64,000 bases of DNA from Psychrobacter sp. MF31 (GTDB taxonomy: Bacteria > Pseudomonadota > Gammaproteobacteria > Pseudomonadales > Moraxellaceae). The notes under the pieces were generated by a model. That model was not told the origin of the DNA. It searched no databases and worked only from the letters and a program-made list of their open reading frames with translations. How positions within the stretch are numbered: position 1 is the stretch's first letter; every line of letters begins with the position of its first letter. Below are positions 60,013-64,000 of this stretch, one piece after another. Both the position numbers and the translations under genes were made by a program. Location: positions 372,001-436,000 of the forward strand of contig NZ_JABBDX010000001.1 of the NCBI RefSeq assembly GCF_012847335.1, in the 5' to 3' direction.

Positions 60013-61702
60013 AGACCCGCTCCTTAAACGGCTTGATGCCAACGCGCGCAACCACCTCGCCAAAGCGCTCAACGTGATCGCTTTGATCGTTTTGAGCATC
60101 AACGCGAAGCTCCATATAAACATCCAAAATCGACTGCAAGGTGCTGGCAACCGCGTCAGCTGCGACCGCTTTTCCTAAAATGGACCCAAGCTTGGCATCA
60201 TTGCTTGAGTTGCCGCCAAGGCTGATTTGATACCAATGCTCGCCTTTTTTATCGACGCCCAAAATCCCAATATCGCCGACGTGGTGATGGGCGCAAGCGT
60301 TCATGCAGCCGGACATGTTCAGGCGAATCTCGCCCAAATCATACAAATAATCCAAGTCATCGAACTGACGCTCGATTTGCTCAGCGATGTTGTGGGTGGT
60401 GGCGTTGGCAAGCGAGCAATAATCAAAGCCTGGGCAAACAATCATGTCGGTTAAGGTATTGATGTTAGGTCGCGCAAGATTAAGCTTGCTAAGCTGTTGC
60501 CAAAGGGTAAACAAGTCGCTGATTTTAACATCGGCTAACACCAAATTTTGCTGATAAGTGCCGCGAAGCTCACCAAAGCTATAGCTATCGCTAATATCTG
60601 CCAAAGCGTCCATTTGATCGGCAGTGACATCGCCTGACGGCACGTATTTGCCGTCTTGGATTCCCGCTTTTAAGGAAATCACCACCGCTCGGTAGCCAGG
60701 GATTTTATGAGCAACCGTATTTTGCGAATACCAATTGGCAAAGTCTTTATTGTTATCAAGCTGCGCTTTAAGATCGCTTTGGGCTTTTAAACCATCAATC
60801 GTGTCATAATTTGGCGCGGTAAAAAAGCTTTGCGCGCGTTCAAATTGAGCGTCATTGAGCGTTAATTCGCCGTCTTTACTATGGGCTTGCCATTCTTCAT
60901 TGACCAAGCGGGCAAACTCACTTGCGCCCATGCTCTCAACCAAAATTTTAATTCGGGCTTTGTATTTGTTATCGCGGCGACCGTTTAAGTTATAAACACG
61001 CAAAATGGCGTCCAAATAGCTCAGCAAATGCTCGCGCGGTAAAAACTCATTGATGACTTTACCAATCACCGGCGTTCTGCCAAGACCGCCGCCAACCAGC
61101 ACTTCAAAGCCAATCTCACCTTGGTCATTTTTTTTGATATGCAATCCCACGTCATGAACTTGGGTGGCAGCACGGTCATGATGGGTGCCGATCACGGCAA
61201 TTTTAAATTTTCGCGGTAAAAAGGCAAACTCAGGGTGAAAGGTCGACCACTGCCGGATGATCTCGCAATAAGGTCTTGGGTCGGCGATTTCATCTTGATG
61301 GATTCCGGCATAAGGGTCGGTGGTGGTGTTGCGAATACAGTTGCCGGAGGTTTGAATGGCGTGCATTTGCACGGAGGCAAGCTTGGCTAAAATATCCGGA
61401 ACGTCCTCAAGCTTTGGCCAGTTCAGCTGAATGTTGGTTCGAGTGGTGAAGTGACCATAGCCTTTATCATAATCGCGGGTGATGTCCGCAAGCGCTCGCA
61501 GCTGATAGCTTGCCAAAAGCCCATAAGGGATGGCAATTCGAAGCATGGGCGCATGGCGCTGAATGTAAAGCCCGTTTTGCAGGCGAAGGGGCAAATACTG
61601 CTCCTCAGATAAACTTCCTGCCAAAAAGCGCTCGGTTTGATCGCGAAACTGCGCGACCCGTTCGTCAACCAAAGCTTGGTCAGCGTAGTTATATTGATAC
61701 AT
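60005..61702 (-). CDS. cysI: Sulfite reductase haemoprotein subunit
   Basis: A 565-residue siroheme enzyme of the nitrite/sulfite reductase family. The [4Fe-4S]/siroheme cysteines are present as CPGFDYC (about residue 420) and GCMNACAHHH (about 463), along with YGHFTTRTNIQLNW and QTSGNCIRNTTTDPYAG. Length and one-gene form suggest the ferredoxin- or single-reductase-dependent type rather than E. coli CysJI. Sulfite rather than nitrite is inferred from the company of cysH and sat. It is divergent from sat across 228 bases. Confidence 0.9.
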   Translation of the reverse strand: MYQYNYADQALVDERVAQFRDQTERFLAGSLSEEQYLPLRLQNGLYIQRHAPMLRIAIPYGLLASYQLRALADITRDYDKGYGHFTTRTNIQLNWPKLEDVPDILAKLASVQMHAIQTSGNCIRNTTTDPYAGIHQDEIADPRPYCEIIRQWSTFHPEFAFLPRKFKIAVIGTHHDRAATQVHDVGLHIKKNDQGEIGFEVLVGGGLGRTPVIGKVINEFLPREHLLSYLDAILRVYNLNGRRDNKYKARIKILVESMGASEFARLVNEEWQAHSKDGELTLNDAQFERAQSFFTAPNYDTIDGLKAQSDLKAQLDNNKDFANWYSQNTVAHKIPGYRAVVISLKAGIQDGKYVPSGDVTADQMDALADISDSYSFGELRGTYQQNLVLADVKISDLFTLWQQLSKLNLARPNINTLTDMIVCPGFDYCSLANATTHNIAEQIERQFDDLDYLYDLGEIRLNMSGCMNACAHHHVGDIGILGVDKKGEHWYQISLGGNSSNDAKLGSILGKAVAADAVASTLQSILDVYMELRVDAQNDQSDHVERFGEVVARVGIKPFKERVYG

Positions 61703-61930
61703 GACGTAATCTCAATTTCAAATTTATCAAGCAAAGAAAATGATTTGCGTAACTGGGTTTTGGAACCGCATCAAGGGCTAAAATTCCAATCGCTTCACAT
61801 CATATAAGCATCAACATCAATTCATAAATTCAAATCGGTCATATCCATATCCAAAGACAGCATAAATTTTCATAACCAAAGTTCGCTAGTCTATGCCTAT
61901 TCACAACGCCCATGAACTTGAGAATAAATT

Positions 61931-63169
61931 ATGACCGAAGCTTTTGATCGATTGGTACCCCCGCACGGCAGTCCTGAATTAAAGCCTTTATTGTTAACAG
62001 GCGAGGCTAAAAAACAAGCGCTATTGCGTGCTAAATCCTTGCCAACCATCACCCTAAGCTCACGCGAGCGCGGCGATTTAATCATGCTTGGCATTGGCGG
62101 CTTCACCCCGCTAAACGGCTTTATGAATCAAGCGGACTGGCAAGGCGTCGTTGATAACATGCGCTTAGCCTCCGGCGACAATGCCGGACTGTTTTGGCCC
62201 ATCCCAATTACCTTATCTGCCCCAAAACAAATCGCTGACACGTTAAATGCCGGCGATGAGGTAGCTTTGGTCGGTGCTGATGGCGAAATCATGGGGATTT
62301 TGACCGTTGAGGAAACTTACCGCATTGATAAACTTCATGAATGTCAGCAAGTTTTTACCACCACCGATCCTGATCACCCCGGTGTTCAGCAGGTGCTTGA
62401 CCAAGACGACGTGAACGTTGCAGGCTTGGTTCAAGTCTTAAGCGAAGGCGAGTTTCCAACGCTGTATCCTGACATTTACAAAACCCCAAGTGAAACCCGC
62501 CAGATTTTTGCTGATAAAGGCTGGCAAAGCGTGGCGGCGTTTCAAACCCGAAACCCAATGCACCGATCACACGAATATCTTGCCAAAATCGCCATTGAAA
62601 TTTGCGATGGCGTGTTGGTTCACTCCCTGCTTGGCGCGCTAAAACCCGGTGACATCCCTGCCGACGTTCGCCAAGAAGCCATCAAAACCTTGATTGACAA
62701 CTATTTTAAACAAGACACGGTCATTCAAGCCGGTTATCCACTCGACATGCGCTACGCAGGTCCCCGTGAGGCGCTACTTCATGCGTTATTTCGTCAAAAC
62801 TACGGCTGTAGCCATTTGATCGTTGGTCGCGATCACGCCGGCGTTGGCGATTATTACGGCGCGTTTGATGCGCAAACGATTTTTGATAAATTGGACAAAG
62901 ACGATCTGATCACCCAACCGTTAAAAATCGATTGGACGTTTTGGTGTAATGCTTGCGGCGCGATGGCGTCAAGTAAAACTTGTCCGCATGACGCCGAGCA
63001 CCATGTTAAAGTCTCAGGAACCAAGCTTCGCAAGGCTTTATCTGAAGATGAAAACGTTCCGGATAACTTTAGCCGACCTGAAGTCTTGCAAATTCTGCGT
63101 GAATATTATGCCGGAATCGAAAAAGAAAATCGCGCGACCATCAATTTAACTGGCGCTTCTGCCGTTTAA
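61931..63169 (+). CDS. sat: Sulfate adenylyltransferase, homomeric type
   Basis: A 412-residue ATP sulfurylase forming APS from sulfate and ATP. Active-site elements are [13 protein letters not shown] (HxxH), the [12 protein letters not shown] loop and [14 protein letters not shown] zinc-type cluster with CNAC, then CPHDAEHH, follows. This is the single-subunit Sat form, unlike the CysD/CysN pair of E. coli. No APS kinase domain is fused. The ATG is preceded by GAGAATAAATT, a weak ribosome site. A strong terminator follows. Confidence 0.93.
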   Translation: MTEAFDRLVPPHGSPELKPLLLTGEAKKQALLRAKSLPTITLSSRERGDLIMLGIGGFTPLNGFMNQADWQGVVDNMRLASGDNAGLFWPIPITLSAPKQIADTLNAGDEVALVGADGEIMGILTVEETYRIDKLHECQQVFTTTDPDHPGVQQVLDQDDVNVAGLVQVLSEGEFPTLYPDIYKTPSETRQIFADKGWQSVAAFQTRNPMHRSHEYLAKIAIEICDGVLVHSLLGALKPGDIPADVRQEAIKTLIDNYFKQDTVIQAGYPLDMRYAGPREALLHALFRQNYGCSHLIVGRDHAGVGDYYGAFDAQTIFDKLDKDDLITQPLKIDWTFWCNACGAMASSKTCPHDAEHHVKVSGTKLRKALSEDENVPDNFSRPEVLQILREYYAGIEKENRATINLTGASAV

Positions 63170-63185
63170 TGATTGACCGCTAATA

Positions 63186-63219
63186 AAAAGCACTTAAGCC
63201 AAGGCTTGAGTGCTTTTTT
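63186..63219 (+). terminator. Intrinsic terminator after sat
   Basis: Arms AAAAGCACTTAAGCC / GGCTTGAGTGCTTTT (one wobble pair), loop AA, then TT. The A-run makes it potentially bidirectional. Confidence 0.88.
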
Positions 63220-63436
63220 GGCTTTATTGAATCCGGTAAAAAACGCAGCTTATTGCGGTCATGACTAAGCCTTTACCGATTTTGAATATTGAAGTTTTTC
63301 TAACATCACTCTTATGCCAAGTTAATGGGTTGATAAGCAAATTTGTCACTAACTGAATTGAACTTCTCCTGATAGCATAGTCTCAAGTTCCAAATAAAGA
63401 CAAAGTTTTACTTTTTTATTTCTTGTTGAGACCATT

Positions 63437-64000
63437 ATGAGCCAAAAATCCATTTCCGCTTTGTTATCTTATAAAACCGCTGTGATTGGCACCGCTTTAA
63501 TTGGCGTGACCTTAAGCGCTTGTAGCCCCACCCAAGCTGACCCAAAAAAAGCCTCAGCAACGAAAGAAAGTAAAAATATCGACTTGATGAACGTCTCTTA
63601 TGACGTCTCGCGCGATTTTTATAAAGATTACAACCCGCTGTTCACCGAAAGCTATGCCAAATCAAATCCTGAAGTGACAGTCAATATCAAACAATCGCAT
63701 GGCGGCGCCAGCAAACAAGCGCTTGCCGTTGCCAATGGTTTACAAGCGGATGTGGTGACCTTAAACCAAGAAAGCGACATGAACATGCTTGTTGATAAAG
63801 GCTTGGTCGATCCCAATTGGCGCCAAGCCTTTCCGGACAATGCGGTGCCTTATACCACGACCATGATTTTGCTCGTTCGTAAAGACAACCCAAAAAACAT
63901 CAAAGGCTGGGAAGACTTGGCGCGATCGGATGTTAAAGTCATCATGCCAAACCCCAAAACCAGTGGCACGGCGCGCTATGCCTTTTTGGGCGCTTATGGG
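63437..64000 (+). CDS. Sulfate-binding lipoprotein of an ABC transporter, 3' end cut by window edge
   Basis: 188 residues are visible. The N-terminus has a signal with a lipobox (LIGVTLSAC, Cys at about residue 30), then a low-complexity linker. The mature region NVSYDVSRDFYKDYNPLF, KQSHGGASKQALAVANGLQADVVTL and MPNPKTSGTARYAFL is diagnostic of Sbp/CysP-type sulfate/thiosulfate-binding proteins. Typical Sbp is soluble; here membrane anchoring through the Cys is likely. It follows sat on the same strand after a terminator and a 217-base gap, so it probably has its own promoter. Confidence 0.9.
   Translation, partial: MSQKSISALLSYKTAVIGTALIGVTLSACSPTQADPKKASATKESKNIDLMNVSYDVSRDFYKDYNPLFTESYAKSNPEVTVNIKQSHGGASKQALAVANGLQADVVTLNQESDMNMLVDKGLVDPNWRQAFPDNAVPYTTTMILLVRKDNPKNIKGWEDLARSDVKVIMPNPKTSGTARYAFLGAYG

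Noticed and set aside
60013-60150. Extended N-terminus for the DUF934 gene
   Set aside because: The extension lies inside cysI and is compositionally unlike the family. The overlapping ATGGCTAA start is normal for this gene pair.

Overview
The window reads as a chromosome segment of a gammaproteobacterium of the family Moraxellaceae, most likely Psychrobacter or a close relative. This rests on moderate GC content, Acinetobacter-like cat/ben genes with a CatM-type regulator, a recC-recB-recD operon, a methylcitrate operon of the acnD/prpF type, and CysI/DUF934/CysH sulfur genes. The genus call is an inference from protein resemblance. No prophage, plasmid, CRISPR array or intact insertion sequence is visible. 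The window is mostly catabolic and housekeeping islands separated by short spacers.

Left third (1-21,030): three catabolic blocks. (a) Benzoate to beta-ketoadipate: catB-catC-catA-benA-benB-benC-benD-benE and the start of a CoA-transferase subunit (catI/pcaI) all run leftward. They are divergent from a LysR regulator (catM type), with a textbook ATAC-N7-GTAT operator between. BenABC make the benzoate diol, BenD oxidises it to catechol, CatA opens the ring, and CatB and CatC lead to the enol-lactone. BenE imports benzoate. (b) Taurine: tauA-tauB-tauC-tauD (ABC importer plus 2-oxoglutarate-dependent dioxygenase). (c) trans-4-hydroxy-L-proline: epimerase, FAD-dependent D-hydroxyproline dehydrogenase, pyrroline-carboxylate deaminase of the DHDPS fold, aldehyde dehydrogenase and a sodium:amino-acid symporter. 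These five form one leftward operon, divergent from an AraC/PAS regulator.

Middle (21,031-45,417): a gene-free, apparently decayed 0.9-kb stretch precedes an isolated ureidoglycine aminohydrolase (allE). Then come an exported WG-repeat protein, tRNA-Arg(CCT) and two poorly characterised genes. The recC-recB-recD operon follows, with a mepB-like gene overlapping the end of recD. Next are a hypoxanthine phosphoribosyltransferase, an unknown protein, a membrane protein/GTPase pair (DUF2868 + DUF3482), a purine/pyrimidine NCS2 permease with an upstream RutR-like palindrome, an SDR enzyme and an ElaA-like acetyltransferase with an unusual membrane tail.

Right third (45,418-64,000): a multidrug/lipid-type ABC exporter, then the 2-methylcitrate operon prpB-prpC-(small membrane protein)-acnD-prpF with an intrinsic terminator just before prpF. 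A divergent NRAMP-like transporter lacking the usual metal-binding motif sits beside a second CatM-like LysR regulator. Then come a hypothetical acidic membrane protein, a CinA-C/PncC-like amidohydrolase and a DUF421 membrane protein. Last are the assimilatory sulfate genes: cysH, and cysI-DUF934 divergent from sat, with a lipoprotein-type sulfate-binding protein cut by the window edge.

I saw no clearly new multi-gene system. The observations I rate highest are an in-frame 12-base repeat (AATAGCCTAAGT) found five times and only in recC, recB and recD; the DUF2868/DUF3482 GTPase pair; the NRAMP-like protein without its metal site; the RutR-like operator; and the small membrane protein inside the prp operon.
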